Below are positions 16,711 to 26,157 of a DNA stretch of 64,000 nt, piece after piece. This DNA comes from Gallaecimonas pentaromativorans (lineage in GTDB: Bacteria > Pseudomonadota > Gammaproteobacteria > Enterobacterales > Gallaecimonadaceae). How positions within the stretch are numbered: the first letter of the stretch is position 1; the number at the start of each line of letters is the position of its first letter. Below the pieces are notes generated by a model, which did no database searches, was not told the DNA's origin, and worked only from the letters and a program-made list of their open reading frames with translations. The stretch covers positions 1 through 64,000 of the forward strand of contig NZ_RJUL01000004.1 in assembly GCF_003751625.1 (NCBI RefSeq). Direction: 5' to 3'. Position numbers and translations under genes: made by a program.

Positions 16711-16763
16711 GACCGATTACCCAAAAATGCGGTGACGCCACTATAGCATATCACCGCTTTTTT

Positions 16764-16778
16764 TGTAATTTTACTACA
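16764..16778. promoter_or_regulatory. HexR operator upstream of pykA
   Basis: TGTAATTTTACTACA is the inverse of the zwf-side site and fits the known HexR palindrome TGTARTWWWATYACA except at one or two positions. It is 54 bases before the pykA start and 6 bases beyond the hexR stop. Confidence 0.75.
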
Positions 16779-16783
16779 ATCGG

Positions 16784-17641
16784 TCAGTGTTTATCCTCTT
16801 CCTTCTCCAGGCGGGACTCACGGAGCACGTCCTTAACCCGTCGCAAATTTTCACGAAAACGTGGGCCACGGCGCAAAACAAAGCCGGTGGCGAGGATATC
16901 AATCACGGTCAACGACGCCAAACGGGAGGCCATGGGCATATAAACGTCGGTGTCTTCAGGCACTTCCATGCCGATGGCGATGTTGGCTTCACGGGCCAGT
17001 GGCGAGTCTTTGGAGGTGACCGCCACCACGGTGGCGTCGTTGTCGCGCGCCAGGCGGGCCAGCTCTACCAGGCTCTTGGTGCGGCCAGTGTGCGACAGCA
17101 ACACCACCACGTCGTCGGCGCTGGAATTCATGCAGCTCATGCGCTGGACCAATACGTCGTCGGAGTAGATCACCGGCACGTTGAAACGCAGAAATTTATT
17201 GAGGGCGTCGTGGGCCACGGCGGCGCTGGCGCCAAGGCCAAAGAAAGAGATTTTCTTGGCCTGGGTCAGTAGATCTACGGCGCGGTTGATGGCGCTGGTG
17301 TCCAGGCTGCGCCTGGCGGTATCCAGGCTTGCCATGGCGGATTCGAAGATCTTGGCAGTGTAGGCATCGGGGCCATCATCTTCTTCTACATGGCGGTTTA
17401 CATAAGGGGTTCCGTTGGCCAAGCTTTGGGCCAGGTGGAGCTTGAAATCAGGGAAGCCCTTGGTGTCCAGGCGGCGGCAGAAACGGTTGACCGTAGGCTC
17501 GGAAACGTCAGCCGCCTTGGCCAAAGAGGCAATGGACGAATGGATGGCGGACTGTGGATTGGCGAGGATCACCTCGGCCACTTTGCGTTCCGATTTGGAG
17601 AGCGTACCCAGGCTCTTGGCGATTTTATCCAGGGTATTCAT
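16784..17641 (-). CDS. hexR: HexR, RpiR-family regulator of central carbon metabolism
   Basis: A 285-aa regulator. The N-terminal HTH_6 domain (~1-77) contains LAKAADVSEPTVNRFCRRL. The SIS sugar-phosphate-binding domain (~120-260) contains FFGLGASAAVAHDALNKF and LLSHTGRTKSLVELARLA. HexR binds KDPG, which relieves its binding to operators of zwf, edd-eda and pyk genes. It lies between pykA and zwf, each with an operator. I saw no operator directly before hexR itself. Confidence 0.93.
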   Translation of the reverse strand: MNTLDKIAKSLGTLSKSERKVAEVILANPQSAIHSSIASLAKAADVSEPTVNRFCRRLDTKGFPDFKLHLAQSLANGTPYVNRHVEEDDGPDAYTAKIFESAMASLDTARRSLDTSAINRAVDLLTQAKKISFFGLGASAAVAHDALNKFLRFNVPVIYSDDVLVQRMSCMNSSADDVVVLLSHTGRTKSLVELARLARDNDATVVAVTSKDSPLAREANIAIGMEVPEDTDVYMPMASRLASLTVIDILATGFVLRRGPRFRENLRRVKDVLRESRLEKEEDKH

Positions 17642-17770
17642 GGCGACATTTTCCTTATGGTTTTAGTGCTCTGCCGAAAGTGACTGCCACTTTGAGTGAT
17701 CATTTTCGTCATTATTATGAAAAAAAACCTCTTATGAAAGTTAGCGCGGCGATTTTCTTTGGGGTTTGGA

Positions 17771-17801
17771 TGGACAAGACAGGGCGAATGGCGCTTATAA
17801 T
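17771..17801 (+). promoter_or_regulatory. zwf promoter
   Basis: TGGACA (17771-17776) and a perfect TATAAT (17796-17801) with a somewhat long 19-bp spacer. The HexR operator starts on the last base of the -10 box, so bound HexR would block RNA polymerase. Confidence 0.6.
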
Positions 17802-17815
17802 GTAGTTAAATTACA
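17801..17815. promoter_or_regulatory. HexR operator upstream of zwf
   Basis: TGTAGTTAAATTACA is a full match to the published HexR consensus TGTARTWWWATYACA. It overlaps the -10 box and lies 30 bases before the zwf start codon. Confidence 0.88.
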
Positions 17816-17844
17816 ACCTTATTGATCAGCGGAAGGAAGCACGC

Positions 17845-19293
17845 ATGAAACGGGATCACGCCATAGGCCCGTGCGATCTGGTGTTGTTCGGTGTGAAAGG
17901 GGACCTGGCAAGGCGTAAGCTGCTGCCGGCGCTCTATCAGTTGGACAAAGCCGGCCTGCTGCACGCCGACAGTCGTATCATCGGTGTCGCCCGACACGAG
18001 GCCGACCTCATTGAGAAGACCCTCGATACGTTCCTCAAAGAGCCTGCCGACCCGGCAGTGCTGGCACGATTCAAAGCCCGCCTGGGCCATGTCACCCTCG
18101 ACTTTGCCGACACCGACGCCTACCAGGCCATAGGCGAAGCGGTTAACCCCGATACCCCCGAAGTTTATTACTTCGCCACTCCCCCTTCCTTATATGGCGA
18201 CATCTGCCAGGGGTTGTCTGCTGCCGGGCTTATCCGCGACAACAGCCGAGTGATCATGGAAAAACCCATCGGTCACGACCTCGCCTCAAGCCAGGTGATC
18301 AACGACAAGGTCGACGCCCACTTTGCCGAGCGCCAGATCTACCGTATCGACCACTACCTGGGTAAGGAAACGGTGCAGAACCTGCTGGCGCTGCGCTTTG
18401 CCAACGCCATCTTCGCCAACAACTGGGATTACACCTGCATCGACCACGTGCAGATCACCGTGGCCGAAGAGGTGGGTATCGAAGGGCGCTGGAGCTACTT
18501 CGACAAAGCCGGGCAGATGCGCGACATGGTGCAAAACCACCTGTTGCAGGTGCTGAGCCTGATTGCCATGGAGCCGCCGGTGAGCCTCGATGCCGATGCC
18601 ATCCGTGACGAAAAGCTCAAGGTACTCAAGGCCCTTCGCCCCATTACCAGCAGCAACATCAATGATGTAGCGGTGCGCGGCCAGTACACGGCCGGCTTCT
18701 TGCGCGGTAAGGCGGTGCCCGGCTACGCCGAGGAAGAAGACGCCAACACCGGCTCGAACACCGAGACCTTTGTGGCGGTGCGGGTGGATATCGACAACTG
18801 GCGCTGGGCCGGGGTGCCTTTTTACCTGCGTACCGGTAAAAGGATGCCGTCCAAGACCACCGAGGTGGTGATCAACTTCAAGGCGCTGCCCCACAACATC
18901 TTTGCCAAGTCCCAGCAGCAGTTGCAGAGCAACAAGCTCATCATCCGCCTGCAACCCCACGAAGGGGTTGAGCTGCAGGTGCTGAACAAGGTGCCGGGCC
19001 TTGAGTCCAACATGCGCCTGCAAAGCACCACCCTGGACTTGTCCTTCTTCGACGCCTTCAAAGACGAGCGCATTGCCGACGCCTACGAGCGGCTGCTGCT
19101 GGAAGCCATGATGGGCAACCAGGCACTTTTTGTACGCCGCGACGAAGTGGAAGCGGCCTGGAAGTGGGTTGACTCCATTCTGACCTCCTGGGAACAAAGC
19201 GGCGACAAGCCCAAGAGCTACCAGGCTGGCAGTTGGGGCCCTGTGGCCTCCATCGCGCTCATTACCCGCGACGGCCGCAGCTGGGAGGAATGA
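17845..19293 (+). CDS. zwf: glucose-6-phosphate 1-dehydrogenase
   Basis: A 482-aa enzyme oxidising glucose-6-phosphate to 6-phosphogluconolactone with NADP+/NAD+. [22 protein letters not shown] near residue 15 is the dinucleotide fold (GxKGDLA). [21 protein letters not shown] near residue 170 carries the substrate-binding and catalytic residues. It is the first gene of zwf-pgl-edd-eda, where successive genes overlap by 1-4 bases, so all four should be translated together. Control is by HexR at the promoter. Confidence 0.96.
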   Translation: MKRDHAIGPCDLVLFGVKGDLARRKLLPALYQLDKAGLLHADSRIIGVARHEADLIEKTLDTFLKEPADPAVLARFKARLGHVTLDFADTDAYQAIGEAVNPDTPEVYYFATPPSLYGDICQGLSAAGLIRDNSRVIMEKPIGHDLASSQVINDKVDAHFAERQIYRIDHYLGKETVQNLLALRFANAIFANNWDYTCIDHVQITVAEEVGIEGRWSYFDKAGQMRDMVQNHLLQVLSLIAMEPPVSLDADAIRDEKLKVLKALRPITSSNINDVAVRGQYTAGFLRGKAVPGYAEEEDANTGSNTETFVAVRVDIDNWRWAGVPFYLRTGKRMPSKTTEVVINFKALPHNIFAKSQQQLQSNKLIIRLQPHEGVELQVLNKVPGLESNMRLQSTTLDLSFFDAFKDERIADAYERLLLEAMMGNQALFVRRDEVEAAWKWVDSILTSWEQSGDKPKSYQAGSWGPVASIALITRDGRSWEE

Positions 19294-19997
19294 TGAAACT
19301 GACAGTAGAAAAGCGCTTTAACGACCGCGCCCTGCTGGCAGAGCAGCTGGCTACCAAGGTGGCCGGCCAGCTGCAAGAAGCCATCGACGCCAGGGGAAAA
19401 GCCTCCCTGGTGGTCTCAGGCGGCCGCACACCGCTGGCGTTTTTTCACGCCCTGTCGCGCCAGCCCATCACCTGGTCCAAGGTGCTGGTGACCTTGGCTG
19501 ACGAGCGCTGGGTGGACGTAGACGACGCTGCCTCCAACGCCGCCCTGGTGCGTGACAACCTTTTACAAGGCCGCGCGGCCAGCGCCCGCTTTGTGGGCCT
19601 TAAAACCCCCCATGCTACGGTGGAAGCGGGCTTGGCCCTTGCCACCGACTGGCTGGGCGCGCTGCCAAAACCCCTTGATGTGGTGATCCTTGGTATGGGC
19701 AACGACGGCCACACCGCCTCGCTGTTCCCCGATTGCCCGAACCTCAAGCATGGCCTTGAGACCCGCGACACATTGATCGCCGCCCATCCTGCCAGCCAGC
19801 CGCTGGCGCGCATCTCCATGAGCCTGGCTACCTTGCTTAACAGCCGTCAGATCTATCTGCACCTGGAAGGCAAGGACAAGGCCGAGACCCTGGCCAAGGC
19901 CCTGGCGGATACCGACGTTACCGCCATGCCCATTCGCGCCATTGTTGGCCAGAAGCAGACCCCTGTGGATGTGTACCTGTATCAGGAGGAAGCATGA
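19293..19997 (+). CDS. pgl: 6-phosphogluconolactonase
   Basis: A 234-aa DevB-type lactonase that hydrolyses 6-phosphogluconolactone to 6-phosphogluconate. LVVSGGRTPLAFFHALS, LADERWVDVDDAASN and LGMGNDGHTASLFPD are the family motifs. Two adjacent ATGs (19290 and 19293) are possible; 19293 gives better spacing from GGAG (19284-19287) and overlaps the zwf stop by one base. The 3' end overlaps edd by 4 bases. Confidence 0.94.
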   Translation: MKLTVEKRFNDRALLAEQLATKVAGQLQEAIDARGKASLVVSGGRTPLAFFHALSRQPITWSKVLVTLADERWVDVDDAASNAALVRDNLLQGRAASARFVGLKTPHATVEAGLALATDWLGALPKPLDVVILGMGNDGHTASLFPDCPNLKHGLETRDTLIAAHPASQPLARISMSLATLLNSRQIYLHLEGKDKAETLAKALADTDVTAMPIRAIVGQKQTPVDVYLYQEEA

Positions 19998-21823
19998 ATA
20001 AGGTAGTGGCCGAGGTTACGGCCCGTATCGAAGCGCGCTCCAAAGGCGCTCGCGAGCAATACCTCAATCACATTGCCCAGCAAAGGGCCGGCGGCGTGCA
20101 CCGCTCCAGCCTCTCTTGCGGCAACCTGGCCCACGGTTTTGCCGCCTGCGGCATGGAAGACAAAGACAGCCTCAAGTCTTTTACCAAGGCCAACATTGCC
20201 ATTGTTTCGGCCTATAACGATATGCTCTCGGCCCACCAGCCCTACGAGACCTACCCGGCGCTGATTAAAAAAGCGCTCCATGAGGTGGGCTCGGTGGCGC
20301 AATTTGCCGGTGGCGTACCGGCCATGTGCGACGGGGTAACCCAGGGCCAGCCGGGCATGGAATTGTCCTTGTTGTCTCGCGACATCATCGCCATGAGCTC
20401 GGCGGTGGCGCTGTCGCATAACATGTTCGATGGCGGCCTGATGCTGGGCATCTGCGATAAGATCGTGCCCGGCCTTTTGATCGCCTCTGCCACCTTCGGC
20501 CACCTGCCGTTCGTTTTTGTACCGGCCGGCCCTATGCCGTCTGGCATGCCAAACAAAGAAAAGGCCCGCATCCGCGAAGCCTATGCCCAGGGCCAGGTTG
20601 ATCGTAACGAGCTGCTGCGCGCCGAGAGCGAGTCGTATCACAGCGCCGGTACCTGCACCTTCTACGGCACCGCCAACTCCAACCAGTTGATGGTGGAAGT
20701 GATGGGCATGCAGCTGCCGGGCTCTTCCTTTGTGAACCCCAACACCAAGCTGCGTGACGCCCTGACCGAAGCGGCCGCCAAACAGGTGGCGCGCCTGAGC
20801 GAGATGTCCGGCAACTACACCCCCTTTAGCGAAATCCTGACCGCCAAGACCCTGGTTAACGCCATGGTGGCGCTGCTGGCCACCGGCGGCTCTACCAACC
20901 ACACCATGCACCTGGTGGCGGTGGGCCGCGCCGCTGGCATTACTATCAACTGGGACGACTTTGACCAGCTCTCCAAAGTGGTGCCGCTGCTGACCCGTAT
21001 CTACCCCAACGGTCAAGCCGACATCAACCACTTCCAGGCTGCCGGTGGCATGGGCTATCTCATTAAAGCGCTGCGTAAGCTGGGCCTTCTGAACGAAGAC
21101 GTCAAAACCATCGTCGGCAACGGCCTTGACCAATACGAACTGGAGCCCTGGCTCAACGAAGGCAAACTCGAATGGCGCGCCTGCCCCGAGAAAAGCCTGG
21201 ATACCAGCGTGCTGGCCGACCCGGAAGCGCCCTTTAGCCCCGAAGGCGGCCTTCGCGTCCTGCACGGCAACCTCGGCCGCGGCGTGATTAAAGTCTCGGC
21301 AGTGCCGAGCGCCAATACCGTTATTGAAGCGCCAGCGGTGGTCTTTTCTGACCAGCACCAACTGGACGCCGCTTTTAAAGCCGGGGATCTCAACCGCGAC
21401 TGCATCGTGGTGGTGCGTTTCCAAGGCCCCAAAGCCAACGGTATGCCGGAGCTGCACAAGCTCACCCCGCCGCTGGGTGTGCTGCAAGAAAAAGGCTACA
21501 AGGTGGCGCTGGTGACCGACGGGCGCATGTCTGGCGCCTCCGGCAAGGTGCCCGCCGCCATTCACCTGACCCCTGAAGCCCTGGATAACCCGGTGCTGAC
21601 CAAGGTCCAAGACGGCGACATCATCCGCCTTGATAGCCACAGCGGCGAGCTGACGCTGCTGGTTGACGAGGCCGAGCTTGCCAAGCGCGAAAGCGCCAAG
21701 GCTGACTTGCTGCCCAACAGCATCGGCATGGGCCGCGGCCTCTTTATGAACCTTCGCCCGCAACTGTGCGGCGCCGAGCAGGGCGCCACATTGTTCCGCT
21801 TCCCCCATGAGGACAACCAATGA
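19994..21823 (+). CDS. edd: phosphogluconate dehydratase
   Basis: A 609-aa IlvD/Edd-family [4Fe-4S] dehydratase making 2-keto-3-deoxy-6-phosphogluconate (KDPG). [40 protein letters not shown] and [17 protein letters not shown] are visible, including the cysteines expected to hold the cluster. It overlaps both neighbours by 4 bases. Its product KDPG is the HexR ligand, so the pathway induces itself. Confidence 0.96.
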   Translation: MNKVVAEVTARIEARSKGAREQYLNHIAQQRAGGVHRSSLSCGNLAHGFAACGMEDKDSLKSFTKANIAIVSAYNDMLSAHQPYETYPALIKKALHEVGSVAQFAGGVPAMCDGVTQGQPGMELSLLSRDIIAMSSAVALSHNMFDGGLMLGICDKIVPGLLIASATFGHLPFVFVPAGPMPSGMPNKEKARIREAYAQGQVDRNELLRAESESYHSAGTCTFYGTANSNQLMVEVMGMQLPGSSFVNPNTKLRDALTEAAAKQVARLSEMSGNYTPFSEILTAKTLVNAMVALLATGGSTNHTMHLVAVGRAAGITINWDDFDQLSKVVPLLTRIYPNGQADINHFQAAGGMGYLIKALRKLGLLNEDVKTIVGNGLDQYELEPWLNEGKLEWRACPEKSLDTSVLADPEAPFSPEGGLRVLHGNLGRGVIKVSAVPSANTVIEAPAVVFSDQHQLDAAFKAGDLNRDCIVVVRFQGPKANGMPELHKLTPPLGVLQEKGYKVALVTDGRMSGASGKVPAAIHLTPEALDNPVLTKVQDGDIIRLDSHSGELTLLVDEAELAKRESAKADLLPNSIGMGRGLFMNLRPQLCGAEQGATLFRFPHEDNQ

Positions 21824-22452
21824 CCTGGAAACTTGCCCCCCAAGACGTGCTCACTGCCAGCCCGGTAATGCCGGTACTGGTGATAGAGAAGCTTGAGCAC
21901 GCCGTGCCTCTGGCCAAAGCGCTGGTGGCCGGCGGGATCAGGGTGTTGGAAGTCACCTTGCGCACCGACTGCGCTCTTGATGCTATCGCGCAGATAGCCA
22001 AAGACGTGCCCGACGCCCTGGTGGGCGCCGGTACTGTGCTGAACGGCGAAGACTACGAAGCGGCCATCGAGGCTGGTGCCAAGTTTGTGATAAGCCCCGG
22101 CATGACCCCTTCGTTGGTCCAGGCCGCCCTCAAAGGCCCGGCGCCGCTTATTCCCGGTGTCAGCACCCTGTCTGAGGTGATGGAAGGCATGGACTTGGGC
22201 CTTGGCTACTTCAAGTTCTTCCCGGCCGAAGCCAGCGGCGGCGCGCCAGCCCTTAAAGCCATGGGCGGCCCCATCCCGCAGGTGAAATTCTGCCCCACCG
22301 GCGGTATCAGCGAGAAGAACGCCGCCAGCTACCTTGGCCTGCCCAACGTATTGTGCGTCGGCGGCAGCTGGCTGGCACCCAAGGAGCTGATTGAAGCAGG
22401 CGACTGGGATGGCATTACCGCCATCGCCAAAGCGGCCTCAAGCCTGAAATAA
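21820..22452 (+). CDS. eda: KDPG aldolase
   Basis: A 210-aa class I aldolase splitting KDPG into pyruvate and glyceraldehyde-3-phosphate. [47 protein letters not shown] (with the Schiff-base lysine) and [16 protein letters not shown] are conserved. Last gene of the HexR-controlled operon; a terminator follows immediately. Confidence 0.96.
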   Translation: MTWKLAPQDVLTASPVMPVLVIEKLEHAVPLAKALVAGGIRVLEVTLRTDCALDAIAQIAKDVPDALVGAGTVLNGEDYEAAIEAGAKFVISPGMTPSLVQAALKGPAPLIPGVSTLSEVMEGMDLGLGYFKFFPAEASGGAPALKAMGGPIPQVKFCPTGGISEKNAASYLGLPNVLCVGGSWLAPKELIEAGDWDGITAIAKAASSLK

Positions 22453-22478
22453 AAAAGCGCCGAAAGGCGCTTTTTTTC
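22451..22478 (+). terminator. rho-independent terminator of zwf-eda operon
   Basis: AAAGCGCC / GGCGCTTT stem with GAAA loop and a seven-T tail, starting at the eda stop codon. Confidence 0.88.
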
Positions 22479-22800
22479 GAGTTGACTTATCCATTTTTTA
22501 TTTTGAGAGACAGAAATACTAATTAACTTGAATTATTGTAGGATGCTTGGCCGTCAAGTGGTGGTTTAAGGGGTGGCTATATTCCCCTGTTATATATTTG
22601 GGGGCGAATTGATTGTGGTAAAAAATGGTGTCATTGGTGATAGTTGGTTTCGCTGTGTCTGTCATAGATAAATGTTGTATTTTTACCTAGAAAGCCAGGT
22701 TGCATTTGGTTATTGAAGGTCAATTGCTCCACATGCCAAAAACGTTAAGTTGTTCTTGTGAATCAATTGCTTAATTTTTTCGTGGTTGTTGGGCTAGATA
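22479..22800. other. AT-rich intergenic stretch, no supported gene
   Basis: About 320 bases of AT-rich sequence lie between the eda terminator and the immunity-like gene. The only notable open frame, 48 codons leftward from 22665 to 22519, lacks a ribosome-binding site and resembles nothing I know. The composition matches the C-terminal toxin and immunity genes, so it probably arrived with them. Confidence 0.6.
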
Positions 22801-23061
22801 TTAGAAAAGTTCGGACCAAAATTCCTCTAGCCAAATCTGTAGCTCCTCCTGTGAATCAAAGTCCTCTTCTGTCAACTTCTCATACTCTTCTGGAGATATA
22901 AGCTCTTTATCGATTGCCTCACGCAATTGAGATTTGAATAATTCCACATCATACGGAAACCCTCTTCCAGTTTTAATTGCCTCTCTTATCAACTGTGGAT
23001 CATAACACTCGACGTGGCAATACTTTCTCAAAATTGTTTTTAATGGTTCTTTGATGCTCAT
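22801..23061 (-). CDS. candidate toxin immunity protein (86 aa)
   Basis: A very acidic, small, probably cytoplasmic protein with a C-terminal stretch rich in Glu/Asp and aromatic residues (EEYEKLTEEDFDSQEELQ, then a WLEEFW tail). Such sequences are common among immunity proteins of polymorphic toxins and bacteriocins. It starts 10 bases after the stop of the putative toxin gene in the same direction, and its AT-rich composition equals that of the toxin's C-terminal part. I recognise no exact family; the assignment is by position, size and charge. Confidence 0.5.
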   Translation of the reverse strand: MSIKEPLKTILRKYCHVECYDPQLIREAIKTGRGFPYDVELFKSQLREAIDKELISPEEYEKLTEEDFDSQEELQIWLEEFWSELF

Positions 23062-23070
23062 CTAAATCTC

Positions 23071-24108
23071 TCAAAGCTTTGGGTTCGGATATAAAGTATG
23101 TAGACTTACATTCCCGTTTTCATCTAGCTTATAAATTGCTTTAATGGTGCCGTCAGTGAAATCAGTCGGAATGTGTCCCGTAGGATTTTTCTTGCTGCCT
23201 AACCTCGTGACTCCCCTGACGTGACTTTGGTAGTCACTTCCAAATACATCTTGCAATGGGAGTTCAACCGGATCAACGAACATATCTCCATTTGTCCGAG
23301 CGGCGGCAACATTTTTCTTAAATTGAGTCGAATCTCGAGCAAAGTCATCTGCCTTCAATAATACATCGTCACTAATAAATGCTGTAGCATTTCGCCCTAC
23401 TTTGTGAGGTTTAGGACTGCCATCTGGAAATTTATTAAATGCGTCATACGCCGTACCTGATGCTGGGTCGAAACCCTTCATAGCTCGATCTTCAAGCTGA
23501 AGGTCAGTTACTCTGTTTGGACCACCATGTCTAATTGGTGCGTGTCCTTCAGAGTCTAACTTAGCTATCCTGTTGGCCGTTGTTAACTTGTTGGGATTCG
23601 CTTTACTCTCAACCTCGGTAACCTTATTGCGGTTACCACTGTGGTCTTCCTGAACAACCTCTGCTTTGCTCTCGGCAGGGCGGGTGGCGACGATTGGCTC
23701 TGGGGCGGCGCTGCTCTGTTGGGTTTGTTGCCGGGGTGGGGCGCCTGCGGCAGCCGGGGTTGCGGCACTGGTGACGGTATTGGCCGCTGTTGCGCTGCTA
23801 AGGGTCGCTTCTAGGCCATCAGTGACTTGGAAGATGCAAAGGTCGCCACTTTTTACCGCTTCAACCAGTTGTCGCTCAGCTTGGCTATCGCAAAGCGCAT
23901 AAGGCAATGGGCTTTGGTTTCGCCAAAACTGGAGCAGCTCGTTAAAGCTGTAAGTAGGAAGCCTATCTAAAAGCTGGGGGAGGTCGTATTGGCTAACGCT
24001 GTTAGCCTCACCCAAAAGCTGCAAACCCACCGCATTGCCACGACTGGCAAAAACATAGGTATTACCCAGGCTGTCGGTCACTTCCAGGTTGTCTGAAAAA
24101 AAGCGCAT
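23071..24108 (-). CDS. candidate polymorphic toxin / secreted effector (345 aa)
   Basis: Three parts are visible. Residues 1-~100 are a compact domain without a signal peptide. Residues ~100-165 are an Ala/Pro/Thr/Gln-rich linker. Residues ~165-345 are a C-terminal domain with NATAFISDDVLLKADDFAR, GHIPTDFTDGTIKAIYKL and an ending LHTLYPNPKL. Base composition changes inside the gene: the N-terminal part and linker are GC-rich like the chromosome, while the toxin-like tail is AT-rich. This is typical of effectors whose toxic end has been swapped. No PAAR, Rhs or VgrG gene is nearby, so the delivery system is unknown and the enzymatic activity is unassigned. Type VI-type cargo is one possibility. 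Confidence 0.5.
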   Translation of the reverse strand: MRFFSDNLEVTDSLGNTYVFASRGNAVGLQLLGEANSVSQYDLPQLLDRLPTYSFNELLQFWRNQSPLPYALCDSQAERQLVEAVKSGDLCIFQVTDGLEATLSSATAANTVTSAATPAAAGAPPRQQTQQSSAAPEPIVATRPAESKAEVVQEDHSGNRNKVTEVESKANPNKLTTANRIAKLDSEGHAPIRHGGPNRVTDLQLEDRAMKGFDPASGTAYDAFNKFPDGSPKPHKVGRNATAFISDDVLLKADDFARDSTQFKKNVAAARTNGDMFVDPVELPLQDVFGSDYQSHVRGVTRLGSKKNPTGHIPTDFTDGTIKAIYKLDENGNVSLHTLYPNPKL

Positions 24109-24218
24109 CCTTGCACTCCAGATATCAAAATCTTCGGGACGTTATCGCCCTTAACCGATGTTAGAAAGGGCGTATTTGGCTTTGTTGATAGCCCATTCGC
24201 TTTTAGCTGTTTTAGGGG

Positions 24219-25475
24219 TTACTCGTAACGCAACGCGTCTATGGGGTGCAGATTGGCGGCCTTGATGGCTGGCAGGATGCCAAAGAGCACCCCCACAAAT
24301 ACCGAGAACCCCAGCGACAGCGCGATGGCCCACAACGGCACGGTGGCCGCCGGAATACCGGGGATCACCGCCGTTACCCCCAAGGCCAGGCCATAACCCA
24401 GGGCCAGGCCTATTACCCCCCCCAACAGGCACAGCAGCACCGCCTCGGCCAAAAACTGCCAGAGGATATGGGCGCGGGTGGCGCCAAGGGCTTTTAAGAT
24501 ACCAATCTCGCGGGTGCGCTCGGTCACCGACACCAGCATGATGTTCATGATGCCGATGCCGCCCACCAGCAATGACACCCCCACCACGCCGGCGGCTACC
24601 CAGGTGGTGCCATTGGTGATGGCGCCAATGCGGTCTTGCAGCTGCTTGGCGGTTTCCAGCTTGAAGTCGTCAGGGGCGGCGCCGTTCAGCTTGTGGTTGC
24701 GCCTAAGCAGGCGGGTGAGCTGGGCGGTGACCTTATCTTGCTGGGTTGGGTCGTCCACCGCCATGGAGATGGTGAGGTTGGGGGTGGAGACAAAGCCTTG
24801 CAGGGCCCGGGCGGTGGAGTAGGGGATGAATATCTGGTCATCCTGATCAAAGCCAAAGAAGCGGCCCCGCTCTTCCAGCACGCCGATGATTTTGAACCAC
24901 TCCTGGCCCAGCTGCAGATACTGGCCTATGGGGTCGCCTTTTATCTTGAGGTTACTGACCACGGTTTTACCCAGCACCACCACCCGGCGCCGGTATTGCT
25001 CGTCGCTTTTTGAAAAAAAGCGGCCCTTGTCGGTGTAGACGCCGTTTAGCTCCTGGTAGCTAAAGCCCACCCCAAAGGCGATGGAGGTGGTCTTGCGGCC
25101 CTGGTAGCTCAGCAGCCCCAAATTGCCCGACAGCGGCGTGGAGACAGTCACGCTAGACACCCCGGATACGCTGTTGCGGATAGACTCCACATCGGTCTCG
25201 GTGAGCTTGGCAAAGTTACCGGCGATTTGTTCCTTAAGGGGGGTGTCGGCCCGCACCGACAGCACGTTGCTGCCAAGGCCGGAAAGTTGTTTGTCGATAC
25301 TGGCGGTAAGCCCCTGGAGCACGGCCACCACGGCTATGACCGAGGCAATGCCAATAACGATCCCCAAGGTGGTGAGCACCGAGCGCATGCCGTGGGCGCG
25401 AATGGCGTTAACGGCGGCGCGCAGGCTTTCATAAGCGGTGGCACTGAGATTAGACAAGGCGCGATCCCTCCCCAT
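24219..25475 (-). CDS. MacB-like ABC transporter permease (FtsX family)
   Basis: A 418-aa inner-membrane protein: one N-terminal span (~35-55), a large periplasmic MacB_PCD domain (~55-270), then three C-terminal spans in an FtsX domain with VGGIGIMNIMLVSVTERTREIGILKALGAT. It has no fused ATPase; the separate ATPase gene lies upstream and overlaps by 26 bases. ATG 25475 is used, though a TTG at 25457, which has GGAGG 9 bases ahead of it, is an alternative start. It ends an operon of Yip1 protein, adaptor, ATPase and permease, leftward. The substrate is unknown. Confidence 0.88.
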   Translation of the reverse strand: MGRDRALSNLSATAYESLRAAVNAIRAHGMRSVLTTLGIVIGIASVIAVVAVLQGLTASIDKQLSGLGSNVLSVRADTPLKEQIAGNFAKLTETDVESIRNSVSGVSSVTVSTPLSGNLGLLSYQGRKTTSIAFGVGFSYQELNGVYTDKGRFFSKSDEQYRRRVVVLGKTVVSNLKIKGDPIGQYLQLGQEWFKIIGVLEERGRFFGFDQDDQIFIPYSTARALQGFVSTPNLTISMAVDDPTQQDKVTAQLTRLLRRNHKLNGAAPDDFKLETAKQLQDRIGAITNGTTWVAAGVVGVSLLVGGIGIMNIMLVSVTERTREIGILKALGATRAHILWQFLAEAVLLCLLGGVIGLALGYGLALGVTAVIPGIPAATVPLWAIALSLGFSVFVGVLFGILPAIKAANLHPIDALRYE

Positions 25476-26157
25476 CCACCAGAGAATCGCTGGTGATAAG
25501 GCCGTCCATAACCCGCACCACCCGCTGGCAGTGGTTGGCGATGTCCTGCTCGTGGGTCACGATCACAATGGTCTGGCCCTCGCCATGCAGCTCGTCAAAG
25601 AGCGCCATGATGTCGCGGGTGGTTTGCGAGTCGAGGTTGCCGGTAGGTTCGTCGGCCAGCAAAATGGCGGGCCGGGTCACCAGGGCCCTGGCAATGGCTA
25701 CCCGCTGGCGCTGGCCGCCGGATAACTGATTGGGGCGGTGCTTGGCTTTGTCGCCAAGGCCCACCTTGTTGAGGGCGTCCATGGCCTTTTGGTGGCGCTC
25801 TTTAAGGCTAAGGCCCCGGTACACCAGCGGCTGGGCCACGTTATCTAAGGCACTGGCCCGGGGTAGCAGGTTAAAGCTTTGAAAGATAAAACCTATCTGC
25901 TGGTTTCGCACCTGGGCCAGGCGGCTTTGCGGCAGCCCGGCTACGTCTTCGCCCCCCAGCCAATACTGGCCGCCGGAGGGAATGTCCAGGCAGCCAAGGA
26001 TATTAAGCAACGTCGATTTACCCGAGCCTGACGGGCCGATAATGGCCAGGTAGTCGTTCTGGCGCACCGCCATGTCGATGCCCTTTAAGGCCCAGAACAA
26101 TTCGCCGGCCATATCGAAGGCCTTGGTAATGCCTTCGAGACGAATGACATCAGTCAT
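25450..26157 (-). CDS. MacB-type ABC transporter ATP-binding protein
   Basis: A 235-aa ATPase of the LolD/MacB group. Walker A GPSGSGKSTLLNILG (~residue 40), Q-loop IGFIFQSFNLLPRASALDN, signature LSGGQRQRVAIARAL and Walker B ILLADEPTGNLDS are intact. It energises the adjoining MacB-like permease. It overlaps the adaptor gene by 8 bases and the permease gene by 26 bases. Confidence 0.92.
   Translation of the reverse strand: MTDVIRLEGITKAFDMAGELFWALKGIDMAVRQNDYLAIIGPSGSGKSTLLNILGCLDIPSGGQYWLGGEDVAGLPQSRLAQVRNQQIGFIFQSFNLLPRASALDNVAQPLVYRGLSLKERHQKAMDALNKVGLGDKAKHRPNQLSGGQRQRVAIARALVTRPAILLADEPTGNLDSQTTRDIMALFDELHGEGQTIVIVTHEQDIANHCQRVVRVMDGLITSDSLVDGEGSRLV

Noticed and set aside
15166-16746. 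Rightward 526-codon frame
   Set aside because: Entirely antisense to pykA, no RBS, Gly/His-rich shadow composition.
19982-21820. Leftward 612-codon frame
   Set aside because: Antisense to edd across its whole length; shadow of a biased GC-rich gene.
22519-22665. Leftward 48-codon frame starting MTDTAKPTI
   Set aside because: No ribosome-binding site, no recognisable features, lies in AT-rich intergenic DNA.
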